Positions 24,577-32,361 are shown, counted from the first letter of the stretch. The stretch is 37,622 nt of DNA from an uncultured Collinsella sp. (GCA_900556875.1 USQQ01000015.1:1-37622), one strand, 5' to 3'. A program made the numbers and translations. Notes: generated by a model not told the origin, from the sequence alone.

Positions 24577-25052
24577 TGAGTATCCGCATGCGTCTGCGCG
24601 AGGAGCACGCCCAAGCGACGGTGGAGATGGCAGTGGTTACGCCCGTTTTGCTGGTGCTGGCACTCATCGTGTACAACGTCATGATCTTTGCCAGTGCTGT
24701 CGCGCGCTTCGACCGCGTGGCGCCCGACATCGTGTTGGCGCACGCCGTGGCGTCGGAGGGGGAGGGCGACGAAAGCTCTGTCGATGCCTCGGCGACGGTC
24801 CAGACTCAAATTCTGAATGCCATGGAAGGCTATGACTTGCAGATCGAAGTGTCGAGCGAGCAAGGCGCGGAGGCATCGGATGGTGGTCTGCTCTCCCTAT
24901 CCGGTACGTTTAGGACCTACACCTGCACCATGCACTATGAGCCGTGGCCGACTTCTCTCAGCATCGCTGGCGTTCCGCTGGGGGCGCCGACAACGTTGTC
25001 GCACGAGCGCGCGGTGACGGTCGATCCATGGCGTCCGGGGGTGGTCATGTGA
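24576..25052 (+). CDS. TadE-like pseudopilin, second copy
   Basis: This 158-aa protein begins MSIRMRLREEHAQATVEMAVV, followed by a hydrophobic helix (TPVLLVLALIVYNVMIFASA) and an exported domain of about 115 residues with one Cys. The AQATVEM motif is in the same register as those of the pilin and the other small proteins here. ATG 24576 shares its first base with the stop of the TadG-like gene (TAATG), so translation is coupled. The 3' end overlaps the DUF192 gene by GTGA. It is probably a minor pilin that primes assembly. Confidence 0.75.
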   Translation: MSIRMRLREEHAQATVEMAVVTPVLLVLALIVYNVMIFASAVARFDRVAPDIVLAHAVASEGEGDESSVDASATVQTQILNAMEGYDLQIEVSSEQGAEASDGGLLSLSGTFRTYTCTMHYEPWPTSLSIAGVPLGAPTTLSHERAVTVDPWRPGVVM

Positions 25053-25408
25053 CCGCGGTCTCGTCCTACATCGCCTATGCGCGGGCACTCAACAGGCTGG
25101 GTTGGACGCCGGCCGAGTTTGCGGTGGCGGAGTCGTTTGTCGTGCGCCTGCGCGGCATGCTGGGACGGCGTCCGGTTGCCGCCAACGGCTTGCCGCTCGT
25201 CATGGCGTTTCCACGCTGCTCTTCGGTCCATACGTGTTTTATGGCCTATCCCATCGACATCGCCTTCATCGATCGCGACGGCAATATCCTCGCGCGCTAC
25301 GAAAACGTATGTCCCTGGCGTATGTGCTCCTGCCCCGGCGCCTGGGCCGCACTAGAGCGCTCTTCAATCATTGTTTCGACCCCTGCTCTCCAACGCGTGC
25401 CGGCTTAA
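25049..25408 (+). CDS. DUF192-family protein coupled to the Tad operon
   Basis: This 119-aa protein is of the DUF192 family (function unknown, small beta-rich domain). Visible family features: RLRGMLGRR, LPLVMAFPRCSSVHTCFMAYPIDIAFID and ENVCPWRMCSCPGAW. Family members usually read GLMFR near the first motif and have a conserved HTxxMxxPID core, which is present here as HTCFMAYPID. It lacks a signal peptide. GTG 25049 overlaps the stop of the previous gene (GTGA), so it is the last gene of the operon. This coupling suggests a job in pilus biogenesis, but none is known. Confidence 0.82.
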   Translation: MTAVSSYIAYARALNRLGWTPAEFAVAESFVVRLRGMLGRRPVAANGLPLVMAFPRCSSVHTCFMAYPIDIAFIDRDGNILARYENVCPWRMCSCPGAWAALERSSIIVSTPALQRVPA

Positions 25409-25466
25409 GAATTGGCGACAGCGGACTTTCGTCATACGAAATTGGGTAAGATGGAGGAGAAGATGC

Positions 25467-25733
25467 ATGGATGTTGAGATCCATCCCAACGCTAAAAAGC
25501 ACCTGACAGAAAAGCAGGTGCTTAGCGCTTGGCTTGCGGTTACTGAGTGCGTTCGTCGCGAGTCGAAGGACGAGCCGCCGAGATGGCTTGCGATTGGATG
25601 GCTCCCAGACGGACGAAGCGTGGAGCTTGTCGCGGTCGAGCTTGTCCGTGGGTGGCTTATCATTCATGCCTTGTCTCCAGTCCAGAAGAAATTTTGGCAG
25701 GAGATTGAACGGGCTCGGCAAAGGGGTCGATGA
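25467..25733 (+). CDS. Candidate toxin of a toxin-antitoxin pair
   Basis: This 88-aa protein begins MDVEIHPNAKKHLTEKQV and has GWLPDGRSVELVAVELVRG, then IIHALSPVQKKFWQEI. Short proteins of this pattern (HP.A..H near the N-terminus, a GR.LELV strand, then IIHA and a final helix), upstream of ribbon-helix-helix genes, are common in actinobacteria and may be RelE/BrnT-superfamily RNases. I cannot assign a family with certainty. ATG 25467 is preceded by GGAGGAG (25454-25460). A perfect 9-bp hairpin lies inside the coding region at 25497-25523. The stop overlaps the next gene in an ATGA. Confidence 0.6.
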   Translation: MDVEIHPNAKKHLTEKQVLSAWLAVTECVRRESKDEPPRWLAIGWLPDGRSVELVAVELVRGWLIIHALSPVQKKFWQEIERARQRGR

Positions 25734-26017
25734 TGGGCAAGACGTATACGGCCGCTAATGGTCAGGTTGTAACGGATGAAATGATTGACGCGTGGTGCGA
25801 GTCGTACGAGCGCGGAGAGTTTCCGGATGGCGAACACACCGTTGGTGGGATCGTGCATGGACGGCCCCCACTCTCAGGTGAGGGGACGGCAACGCTGTCG
25901 GTCAAGATTCCTCTGGGAATGAAGGAGGCCATTCGTCGACGGGCGGCTGCCGAGGGGATGACACCAAGTGAGTTTGCCCGTGCGGCTCTGAGCGAAAAAC
26001 TTCTTGCTGCCGGCTGA
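25730..26017 (+). CDS. Ribbon-helix-helix antitoxin candidate
   Basis: This 95-aa protein has an N-terminal acidic part (VVTDEMIDAWCESYERGEFP), likely to contact the partner. Its C-terminal segment, TATLSVKIPLGMKEAIRRRA followed by a helix in MTPSEFARAALSEKLL, matches a CopG/Arc-type ribbon-helix-helix DNA-binding domain. Such antitoxins usually repress their own operon. A small palindrome upstream of the pair, TTTCGtcataCGAAA at about 25426-25440, could be the operator. ATG 25730 overlaps the previous stop (ATGA); ATG 25733 is also possible. It is the second gene of the module. Confidence 0.7.
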   Translation: MMGKTYTAANGQVVTDEMIDAWCESYERGEFPDGEHTVGGIVHGRPPLSGEGTATLSVKIPLGMKEAIRRRAAAEGMTPSEFARAALSEKLLAAG

Positions 26018-26080
26018 TGCCTCTGACGTGCCGATTTAAAGAACCGAGGCTGTGCTCAAAAACTTTTTTGAAATTCTCGG

Positions 26081-26108
26081 TTGACCGGAACGCGTCCTTG
26101 GTTATACT
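26081..26108 (+). promoter_or_regulatory. Promoter of tRNA-Phe
   Basis: TTGACC (26081-26086) and TATACT (26103-26108), 16 bp apart, match the sigma-A consensus closely. They end 32 bp before the tRNA gene. Confidence 0.75.
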
Positions 26109-26140
26109 AATCAAGCCTTGAAACAAGGCACACCTCAAAT

Positions 26141-26213
<73 letters not shown>

Positions 26214-26226
26214 CCTTGAATTGACT

Positions 26227-26256
26227 AGGACCTCTGCAAAGGGGTCCTTTTCTTTT
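26227..26256 (+). terminator. Intrinsic terminator of tRNA-Phe
   Basis: AGGACC (26227-26232) pairs with GGTCCT (26243-26248), followed by TTTTCTTTT. Confidence 0.8.
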
Positions 26257-26407
26257 ATGTAGGGTTCTGCGGAAACTGCGTCCCAGAATAAGGGCTCAGA
26301 ACGGGACACACTTTCCGGTGCCTGCCTCCGGCGCGCGTACACACCTCGTCGCACCATTCCGAGCCCGCTCGCCCCAGACATTCCTCCCACTTTCGCGTCA
26401 CTTTACA

Positions 26408-26444
26408 GACCGTTCGGTCGCCTGTCCGCACGCGCGGGTATACT
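26408..26444 (+). promoter_or_regulatory. Promoter with a TetR-type palindrome ahead of the GH5-like gene
   Basis: TATACT (26439-26444) is a good -10. The expected -35 region is covered by the palindrome GACCGttCGGTC (26408-26419), of the ACCG-NN-CGGT kind often bound by TetR-family repressors. The stretch from the tRNA-Phe terminator to here (26257-26407) holds no gene, only a GTCCC...GGGAC inverted repeat at about 26280-26306. Confidence 0.45.
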
Positions 26445-26509
26445 CAAAACGATACTTATCCTATGCAATACGATGCGGGTTCGACCTGCATGATCCGAAG
26501 GGGGCAGTA

Positions 26510-27571
26510 ATGGAGAGGATACTCGGCGTTAATCTCTCTGGTTGGTTTATTCCCGAGCCTTGGGTGACCCCGTCGCTGTACGCGGCGACCGGTGCATCCA
26601 ACGCGGCTGAGCTACAGGAGGCCATGGGTACCGCCGCCTATAACGAGCGCATGCGCCGCCATTACGAGACGTTTGTGAGCGAGGACGATTTTCGCCGCAT
26701 GGCGCAGATCGGTCTCAATGCCGTGCGTCTGCCGGTGCCCTGGTATGCCTTTGGCTCACAGGAGTCCGATGCCTCCTACATATCGGTTGTCGATTACATC
26801 GACCGCGCAATTGAGTGGGCTGTCAAGTACGACATCCGCGTGCTGCTCGATCTGGCAACCGTACCCGGTGGCCAGGGCGATTCCAACGATTCGCCCACCA
26901 CGCCGGAGGCTGTTGCCGAGTGGCATTCGTCCACCAACGGCCGTCATGTCGCACTCGACGTGCTCGAGCGCTTGGCCGATCGCTATGGCGAGGCCGAGAG
27001 CCTGCTGGGCATTGAGCTGCTGGACACGCCGCAGATGAGCGTTCGCAAGAGCCTCTTCACCATGACGGATGGCATTCCGGCCCACTACCTGCGCAATTTC
27101 TATCGCGATGCCTACGAGCTCGTTCGTTCGTATATGCCCGAGGATAAGATCGTCGTCTTCTCGTCTTCGGGGCATCCCAGCGAGTGGAAGCATTTTATGC
27201 GCGGCGCCAAGTACAAGAACGTCTACATGGACCTTCACCTGTACCATTACCGCGACGAGTACGCGCTCGACATCACGAGCCCCCGCGGGCTGACGACGGC
27301 GATTTCGCGTAACAAGCGCGAGCTTAAAGAAGCGATTTCGACTGGGTTCCCCGTGCTGGTGGGCGAATGGTCGGGTGCGGCGATCTTTGCCAACTCGTCG
27401 GTTACGCCCGAGGGCCGCAATGCCTACGAGCGCGTGTTTATCGCCAACCAGCTGGCTTCGTTTGCGCCGGCTGCCGGTTGGTTCTTCCAAACGTGGAAGA
27501 CCGAGAAGCGCATTGCAGCATGGGACGCTCGCGCGGCGCTCGGTACGCTCGAACGCGGCATGATTGAATAG
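26510..27571 (+). CDS. GH5-like protein (exo-beta-1,3-glucanase type) with altered catalytic site
   Basis: This 353-aa protein has a TIM-barrel layout typical of glycoside hydrolase family 5. GVNLSGWFIPEPWVTPSLY closely follows the start seen in exo-beta-1,3-glucanases. NAVRLPVPWYAF, DLHLYHY and LVGEWSGA (nucleophile Glu286) are conserved. The acid/base motif, normally NEP, is replaced by D172-T173-P174 in GIELLDTP, and the usual LHGAPGSQ motif reads LATVPGGQ. There is no signal peptide. It may therefore be a cytoplasmic enzyme with different chemistry, or a non-catalytic relative. ATG 26510 is preceded by AAGGGGG. It starts a run that continues into rsmI 6 bp later. Confidence 0.8.
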   Translation: MERILGVNLSGWFIPEPWVTPSLYAATGASNAAELQEAMGTAAYNERMRRHYETFVSEDDFRRMAQIGLNAVRLPVPWYAFGSQESDASYISVVDYIDRAIEWAVKYDIRVLLDLATVPGGQGDSNDSPTTPEAVAEWHSSTNGRHVALDVLERLADRYGEAESLLGIELLDTPQMSVRKSLFTMTDGIPAHYLRNFYRDAYELVRSYMPEDKIVVFSSSGHPSEWKHFMRGAKYKNVYMDLHLYHYRDEYALDITSPRGLTTAISRNKRELKEAISTGFPVLVGEWSGAAIFANSSVTPEGRNAYERVFIANQLASFAPAAGWFFQTWKTEKRIAAWDARAALGTLERGMIE

Positions 27572-27577
27572 GTTGAT

Positions 27578-28456
27578 ATGACGCAAAACAGCGCCCACAC
27601 GGGCAAACTCTATGTGGTCGGTACGCCCATCGGTAACCTGGGCGACCTGTCCCCGCGCGTTGGCGAGGCGTTTGCCGCCGCCGATGCCATTTACTGCGAA
27701 GACACGCGTGTGACGTCAAAGCTGCTGATGCACCTGGGAATTTCCAAGCCGCTTGTCCGTTGCGACGAGAATGTGATCGCCAGCCGCGCCGCCGGCCTGG
27801 TCGACCGTCTGCTGGCGGGGGAGACCCTCGCCTTTGCCTCGGACGCCGGCATGCCGAGCGTGTCCGATCCCGGCCAGGCGCTGGTCGAGGCGGCACGTGA
27901 GGCCGATGTGCCCGTCGAAGTTATCCCCGGGCCCTCTGCTTGCGTCACGGCGCTCGTTTCGTCCGGCATTCCCTGTGAGCATTTTTTCTTCGAGGGCTTT
28001 TTGGGCCGAAAGCACGGCGACCGCGTGCGTCGTTTGCAGCGCCTTGCCGTGGTGCCCGGCGCACTCATCTTCTACGAGTCTCCACATCGCATCGTGGCGA
28101 CGCTCGAGGCCGTGGCGGAGGTCTTTCCCCAGCGTGAGGTTGCCGTCTGCCGCGAACTCACCAAGCTGCACGAGGAGGTCTTGCGCGGGCCCGCTGCCCA
28201 GCTTGCCGAGGAGCTGCGTGCTCGCGGCGAGGTAAAGGGCGAGATCGCGCTGGTCATCGCGCCGCCGAGCGAGGATGAGGAGGCCGGTGTCGTGCCGGTC
28301 GGCGCCACGGCAGCGGATCCCGACGAGGCCCTGCGCGAGGATATCCGCGCCGCGCTCGAGGAGGGGGAGCCCGCGTCTGCGGTGGCCAAGCGCCTGTCTC
28401 AGAAGTATTCGCGCCGCAAGCGCGATGTCTATGCCATGGTGCTCGATATGCAATAG
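27578..28456 (+). CDS. rsmI: 16S rRNA 2'-O-ribose C1402 methyltransferase
   Basis: This SAM-dependent enzyme methylates the 2'-OH of C1402 in 16S rRNA near the decoding centre. At 292 aa it has the family length. Motifs are KLYVVGTPIGNLGDLSPR at the N-terminus, EDTRVTSKLL, SDAGMPSVSDPG, VIPGPSACVTALVSSG and FFEGFLGRK. The C-terminal extension (about 220-292) is Glu/Asp-rich and ends in a basic helix. It lies 6 bp after the GH5-like gene, so the two are probably co-transcribed. Confidence 0.95.
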   Translation: MTQNSAHTGKLYVVGTPIGNLGDLSPRVGEAFAAADAIYCEDTRVTSKLLMHLGISKPLVRCDENVIASRAAGLVDRLLAGETLAFASDAGMPSVSDPGQALVEAAREADVPVEVIPGPSACVTALVSSGIPCEHFFFEGFLGRKHGDRVRRLQRLAVVPGALIFYESPHRIVATLEAVAEVFPQREVAVCRELTKLHEEVLRGPAAQLAEELRARGEVKGEIALVIAPPSEDEEAGVVPVGATAADPDEALREDIRAALEEGEPASAVAKRLSQKYSRRKRDVYAMVLDMQ

Positions 28457-28525
28457 ATGGAGGATATCCAGCCCTTGCGCTAGAATCATCCTCTGTATGC
28501 AACGTTTTTCTGGAGGACAAACCCC

Positions 28526-30127
28526 ATGGATCAAAGCAAGCCTTCGTTCTTTATCACGACGCCCATCTACTACGTCAACGCCGATCCGCACCTGGGCACG
28601 GCTTATTCCACCATCATCGCCGACGTTCAGGCTCGCTATCGCCGTTCCGCCGGCTATAACGTCAAGTTCCTGACCGGCATGGACGAGCACGGCGAGAAGG
28701 TCGCCGAGGCCGCAGCCAAGCATGGCATGACGCCGCAGGAGTGGACCGATAGCCAGGCCCCGCACTTCAAGGAGCTTTGGAGCAAGCTCGAGATTTCCAA
28801 CGACGACTTCATTCGCACCACCGAGCCGCGCCAGCATCATGCCGTGCAGTACCTGTGGGAGCGCATGAAGGAGTCCGGTTACCTGTATAAGGGCAGCTAC
28901 GACGGTTGGTATTGCGTGCCTGACGAGACCTACTTCACTGATACGCAGGTCCAGAAGGGCGACGAGGAGTACGGCAGCGTCGGCCAGCATCTATGCCCCG
29001 ACTGCCACCGTCCGCTTGAGCGCGTGCAGGAGGAGTCCTACTTCTTTAAGCTTTCCGCCTTCCAGGACAAGCTTCTCAAGCTCTATGACGAGCACCCCGA
29101 CTTTGTCGAGCCTGCGTTCCGCATGAACGAGGTTCGCAGCTTTGTCGAGGGCGGCCTCAACGACCTTTCCGTGAGCCGTACGAGCTTTGACTGGGGTATT
29201 CAGGTCCCGTTTGACGAGGGCCACGTGACCTACGTGTGGTTTGATGCGCTGCTCAACTATATGACGGCCGTCGGCTACGGTGTCGACACCGACGAAGCCC
29301 GTGCCGAGCTGGCCTATCGCTGGCCCGCGCAGTTCCACATCGTGGGCAAGGACATCATCCGCTTCCACTGCGTCATTTGGCCCGCCATGCTCATGGCCAT
29401 CGGCGAAGCCCTGCCCGAGCACGTCTTTGCCCACGGCTTCCTGACCGTGCGCAATGCCGAGACAGGCAAGGCCGAGAAGATGTCCAAGAGCCGTGGCAAC
29501 GCCATCGCCCCGCAGGATGTCATCGACATGCTGGGTGTCGAGGGCTATCGCTACTACTTCATGACCGACGTGGTGCCCGGCACCGACGGCGCCATCAGCT
29601 TCGAGCGCATGGAGCAGGTCTACAACGCCGACCTGGCCAACAGCTGGGGCAACCTTATCTCGCGCTCGCTCAACATGAGCGGCAAGTACTTTGACGGTTG
29701 TGCACCTGCCAAGCCTGCATCGTTCGACGCGTTCGACAACCCGCTGGCAAAGATCGCCGACGGCTTGGTCGAGCGCTACATGGCCAAGATGGACGTGCTC
29801 GATTACGGTGGAGCCAAGGACGAGGTCATGGAGCTCATCCACGCCGCCAACCACTACATCGAGGACTCCGAGCCCTGGGCGCTTGCCAAGGATGAGGCTA
29901 AGGCCGACGAGCTGGCATTTGTGATCTACAACCTGCTCGAGGCCATCCGCATCGCCGCTCACCTGCTGATGCCGCTCATGCCCCAGACTTCTGCCGAGGC
30001 TCTGCGTCGCCTGTCCTGCGAGGACGAGGCTGCGAGCGACGACCTCAAGGGCATCTGCGCCTGGGGCCTGCTTGCTGGCGGTCAGCCCGTCGAGAAGGGC
30101 GACCCGCTGTTCCCGCGCCTGGGCTAA
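28526..30127 (+). CDS. metG: Methionine-tRNA ligase
   Basis: This class I synthetase charges tRNA-Met in the cytosol; 533 aa. It has the HIGH-type motif (PHLGTAYST), the KMSKS motif (EKMSKSRGNA) and the connective region with CPDCHRPLERVQEESYFF, which keeps a single Cys pair. The anticodon-binding helical domain follows at about 380-533. The C-terminal dimerisation domain of longer MetRS proteins is absent, which is normal for many bacteria. ATG 28526 is preceded by TGGAGGAC. No T-box was found upstream, unlike pheS. A strong terminator follows. Confidence 0.97.
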   Translation: MDQSKPSFFITTPIYYVNADPHLGTAYSTIIADVQARYRRSAGYNVKFLTGMDEHGEKVAEAAAKHGMTPQEWTDSQAPHFKELWSKLEISNDDFIRTTEPRQHHAVQYLWERMKESGYLYKGSYDGWYCVPDETYFTDTQVQKGDEEYGSVGQHLCPDCHRPLERVQEESYFFKLSAFQDKLLKLYDEHPDFVEPAFRMNEVRSFVEGGLNDLSVSRTSFDWGIQVPFDEGHVTYVWFDALLNYMTAVGYGVDTDEARAELAYRWPAQFHIVGKDIIRFHCVIWPAMLMAIGEALPEHVFAHGFLTVRNAETGKAEKMSKSRGNAIAPQDVIDMLGVEGYRYYFMTDVVPGTDGAISFERMEQVYNADLANSWGNLISRSLNMSGKYFDGCAPAKPASFDAFDNPLAKIADGLVERYMAKMDVLDYGGAKDEVMELIHAANHYIEDSEPWALAKDEAKADELAFVIYNLLEAIRIAAHLLMPLMPQTSAEALRRLSCEDEAASDDLKGICAWGLLAGGQPVEKGDPLFPRLG

Positions 30128-30170
30128 GACGTCGCGCGAGTGCCATATCGGCAATTTGCTGTGTAACGGT

Positions 30171-30204
30171 AAGGGCATGGCCGCAACGGTCCATGCCCTT
30201 TTGT
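30171..30204 (+). terminator. Intrinsic terminator of metG
   Basis: AAGGGCATGG pairs perfectly with CCATGCCCTT around a 10-nt loop, followed by TTGTTTC. Confidence 0.85.
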
Positions 30205-30238
30205 TTCAAGACGCCGCCACCATGCTAAGGAGGCAACT

Positions 30239-31099
30239 ATGACAACTTCGCCTTTGGCAAACCCCACGGCAACAAGGGAGCTGCTGGAGGAGTTTGGCCT
30301 TGCGACCAAGCATCGCCTGGGCCAGAACTTCCTGATCGACAACCATGTAATTGAGCGCATTTGCGAGCTTTCTGAGCTTACGGGCGATGAGCGCGTGCTC
30401 GAGGTTGGCCCGGGCGTTGGCACGCTCACACTTGCACTGCTGCAGGAGGCGGCGTGCGTTACGTCGATTGAGGCCGATCCCGAGCTTGAGCCGGTGCTCG
30501 ATGCCCATGCCGCCGACTATGCCAACTTCCGCTTTATCATGGGCGATGCGCTCAAGGTGGGCCCGGAGCAGATTGAGCAGGCCGCCGGTGGTGAACCCAC
30601 GGTGTTTGTCGCGAATCTGCCCTATAACGTGGCGGCGACGATCATCCTTCAGTTCTTCCAGACGATGCCCGCGCTCAAGCGCGCCGTCGTCATGGTGCAA
30701 AAGGAGGTTGCCGATCGCATTGCCGCCGTGCCGGGCAACAAGACCTATGGCGGCTATACGGCAAAGCTCGGCCTGTATGCGCAGGTGACGGGGCGCTTTG
30801 AGGTGCCGCCGCGCTGCTTTATGCCGGCGCCGCATGTGGATTCTGCCGTCGTGCGCATCGATCGCGTTGACGGCGTGGTGCCCGAGGGCCTCGACCGCGA
30901 GTTTGTGGCCCGCGTGATCGACGCTGCGTTTGCTCAGCGTCGCAAGACCATCCGCAATTCCATGAACGCCAACGGCTTTGCGAAGGACGTGCTCGATGTC
31001 GCCTTTGAGGCTTGCGGTATCGCGCCCACTACGCGCGCCGAGACGCTCGACGTCGCCGACTTTGTCCGCTTGGCTCAGGAGCTTTCCCATGACGCCTAA
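30239..31099 (+). CDS. rsmA: 16S rRNA dimethyladenosine transferase RsmA (KsgA)
   Basis: This enzyme dimethylates two adjacent adenosines (A1518 and A1519 in E. coli) in helix 45 of 16S rRNA, a late step of 30S maturation. It is 286 aa. Motifs: HRLGQNFLID at the N-terminus, SAM motif VLEVGPGVGTLTLALL, acidic ADPELEPVL, catalytic NLPYNV, and PAPHVDSAVVRI. ATG 30239 follows AAGGAGG (30226-30232). The downstream tatD gene starts inside its last 11 bases, a common pairing in Gram-positive bacteria. Confidence 0.96.
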   Translation: MTTSPLANPTATRELLEEFGLATKHRLGQNFLIDNHVIERICELSELTGDERVLEVGPGVGTLTLALLQEAACVTSIEADPELEPVLDAHAADYANFRFIMGDALKVGPEQIEQAAGGEPTVFVANLPYNVAATIILQFFQTMPALKRAVVMVQKEVADRIAAVPGNKTYGGYTAKLGLYAQVTGRFEVPPRCFMPAPHVDSAVVRIDRVDGVVPEGLDREFVARVIDAAFAQRRKTIRNSMNANGFAKDVLDVAFEACGIAPTTRAETLDVADFVRLAQELSHDA

Positions 31100-32006
31100 T
31101 GTCGAACGCGTGACGTTTACCAAAAAGAAGAAAACGGTGGCCTGCCCGGTGCCGCTGGCACCGCTTGCCGATACGCATGCGCACCTGCTTTCGTTCTGGG
31201 GCAAAGAAGTGCCCGAGACGCTCGAGCGTGCCAAGGAAGCGGGCATTGACTTGTTGGTGACGGTCTTCGACCCTATTGCCGATAAGCGCAGCGTGACGGA
31301 CTATAGCGACTGGCTTGTTCACGAGATCCTGCCGATGCGGGATATTCCGCAGATCAAGTATCTTGCCGGCGTGCATCCGTATGGCGCTCCCGACTACACC
31401 GATAACACCCATGCCCAGCTTGTGGCTGCGCTCGATGATCCCCTATGCGTTGGCATTGGCGAGATCGGTTTGGACTACCACATGGATTACGACGACGATA
31501 TTGCGCCGGCGCCTCACGACGTGCAGATCGACTGCATGGCGCGCCAGCTTGAGCTTGCCGTACGCCGCAATGTACCGGTAGAGCTGCATCTGCGTCATGA
31601 GGACACGGACGAGGAGCGCACCTCGCATGTGGACGCCTACAACGTGTTGCGCGAGGTCGGCGTGCCCCAGGCCGGTTGCGTGCTGCACTGCTTTGGCGAG
31701 GACCGAGCCACGATGGAGCGCTTTGTGGATTTGGGTTGTTACATCGCCTATGGCGGCGCGGCTACCTTTAAGCGCAACGACGACGTGCGCGAGGCATTCG
31801 CGGCAACCCCGCTCGACCGTATTTTGTTCGAGACGGATTGTCCCTATATGGCGCCGGAGCCCATTCGCGGTCTTGAGTGCGAGCCTGCAATGATTTCCAT
31901 CACGGCAAACGCGCTGGTCAACGACCGCGTCGATCGTACCGGCGAGGGCGCCGAAGCAATCGCTCGAGCCGCCTGGGAAAATGCCTGCAAACTTTTTCAA
32001 AAATAG
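31089..32006 (+). CDS. tatD: TatD-family metal-dependent hydrolase
   Basis: This 305-aa TIM-barrel hydrolase is of the TatD family (metal-dependent DNase/deacylase activity reported for relatives). Metal-site motifs are visible: DTHAHL near residue 26, GEIGLDYH, ELHLRHED, HCFGED and FETDCPYMAPEP. The N-terminal 20 or so residues are basic and lack a signal. ATG 31089 overlaps the end of rsmA; a frame continues upstream but without a ribosome-binding site. The physiological substrate is not known. tRNA-Leu follows with its own promoter. Confidence 0.9.
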   Translation: MTPNVERVTFTKKKKTVACPVPLAPLADTHAHLLSFWGKEVPETLERAKEAGIDLLVTVFDPIADKRSVTDYSDWLVHEILPMRDIPQIKYLAGVHPYGAPDYTDNTHAQLVAALDDPLCVGIGEIGLDYHMDYDDDIAPAPHDVQIDCMARQLELAVRRNVPVELHLRHEDTDEERTSHVDAYNVLREVGVPQAGCVLHCFGEDRATMERFVDLGCYIAYGGAATFKRNDDVREAFAATPLDRILFETDCPYMAPEPIRGLECEPAMISITANALVNDRVDRTGEGAEAIARAAWENACKLFQK

Positions 32007-32009
32007 TTC

Positions 32010-32038
32010 TTGCGTTCGCAGCAGCGCTCCGTTATTCT
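32010..32038 (+). promoter_or_regulatory. Promoter of tRNA-Leu
   Basis: TTGCGT (32010-32015) and TATTCT (32033-32038), 17 bp apart, lie 11 bp before the tRNA gene. Confidence 0.65.
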
Positions 32039-32049
32039 AATTCCTGCAC

Positions 32050-32136
32050 GCGGGCGTGGCGGAATTGGCAGACGCGTACGGTTCAGGTCCGTATGGGGGC
32101 AACCCCATGAAGGTTCAAGTCCTTTCGCCCGCACCA
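32050..32136 (+). tRNA. tRNA-Leu(CAG)
   Basis: The acceptor stem is GCGGGCG paired with CGCCCGC. The anticodon loop TTCAGGT gives anticodon CAG. The variable arm is long (TGGGGGCAACCCCA), as in tRNA-Leu. The T-arm is GGTTCAAGTCC and the CCA end is encoded. Its last bases, plus the terminator, are duplicated 189 bp downstream. Confidence 0.96.
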
Positions 32137-32147
32137 TTAAATGAAAG

Positions 32148-32172
32148 AGCTCCCAGCAATGGGAGCTTTTTT
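32148..32172 (+). terminator. Intrinsic terminator of tRNA-Leu
   Basis: AGCTCCC pairs with GGGAGCT around a 6-nt loop, followed by TTTTTT. Confidence 0.88.
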
Positions 32173-32336
32173 GTTATGGGCCCATCGCGGGGACTTGAAC
32201 CTGCGAAGGAGCGAGCGTCAAGAAAACGCGGAGCGTTTTTAGCGAGCTGGCGAGGACGCCGGCAGGCGGCCGAAGCCGGTGCGGATCCGCGAAGCGGATA
32301 CGCGGACGTCCTTTCGCCCGCACCATTGATTGAAAA

Positions 32337-32361
32337 AGCTCCCAGCAATGGGAGCTTTTTT
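32337..32361 (+). terminator. Second copy of the tRNA-Leu terminator
   Basis: This is identical in stem and T-run to the terminator at 32148-32172, part of the direct repeat. It is a backup terminator if anything reads through. Confidence 0.8.

Noticed and set aside
32183..32307. CRISPR or short tandem array in the spacer after tRNA-Leu
   Set aside because: The three hairpins differ in sequence and there are no regularly spaced identical repeats. No cas genes are present.
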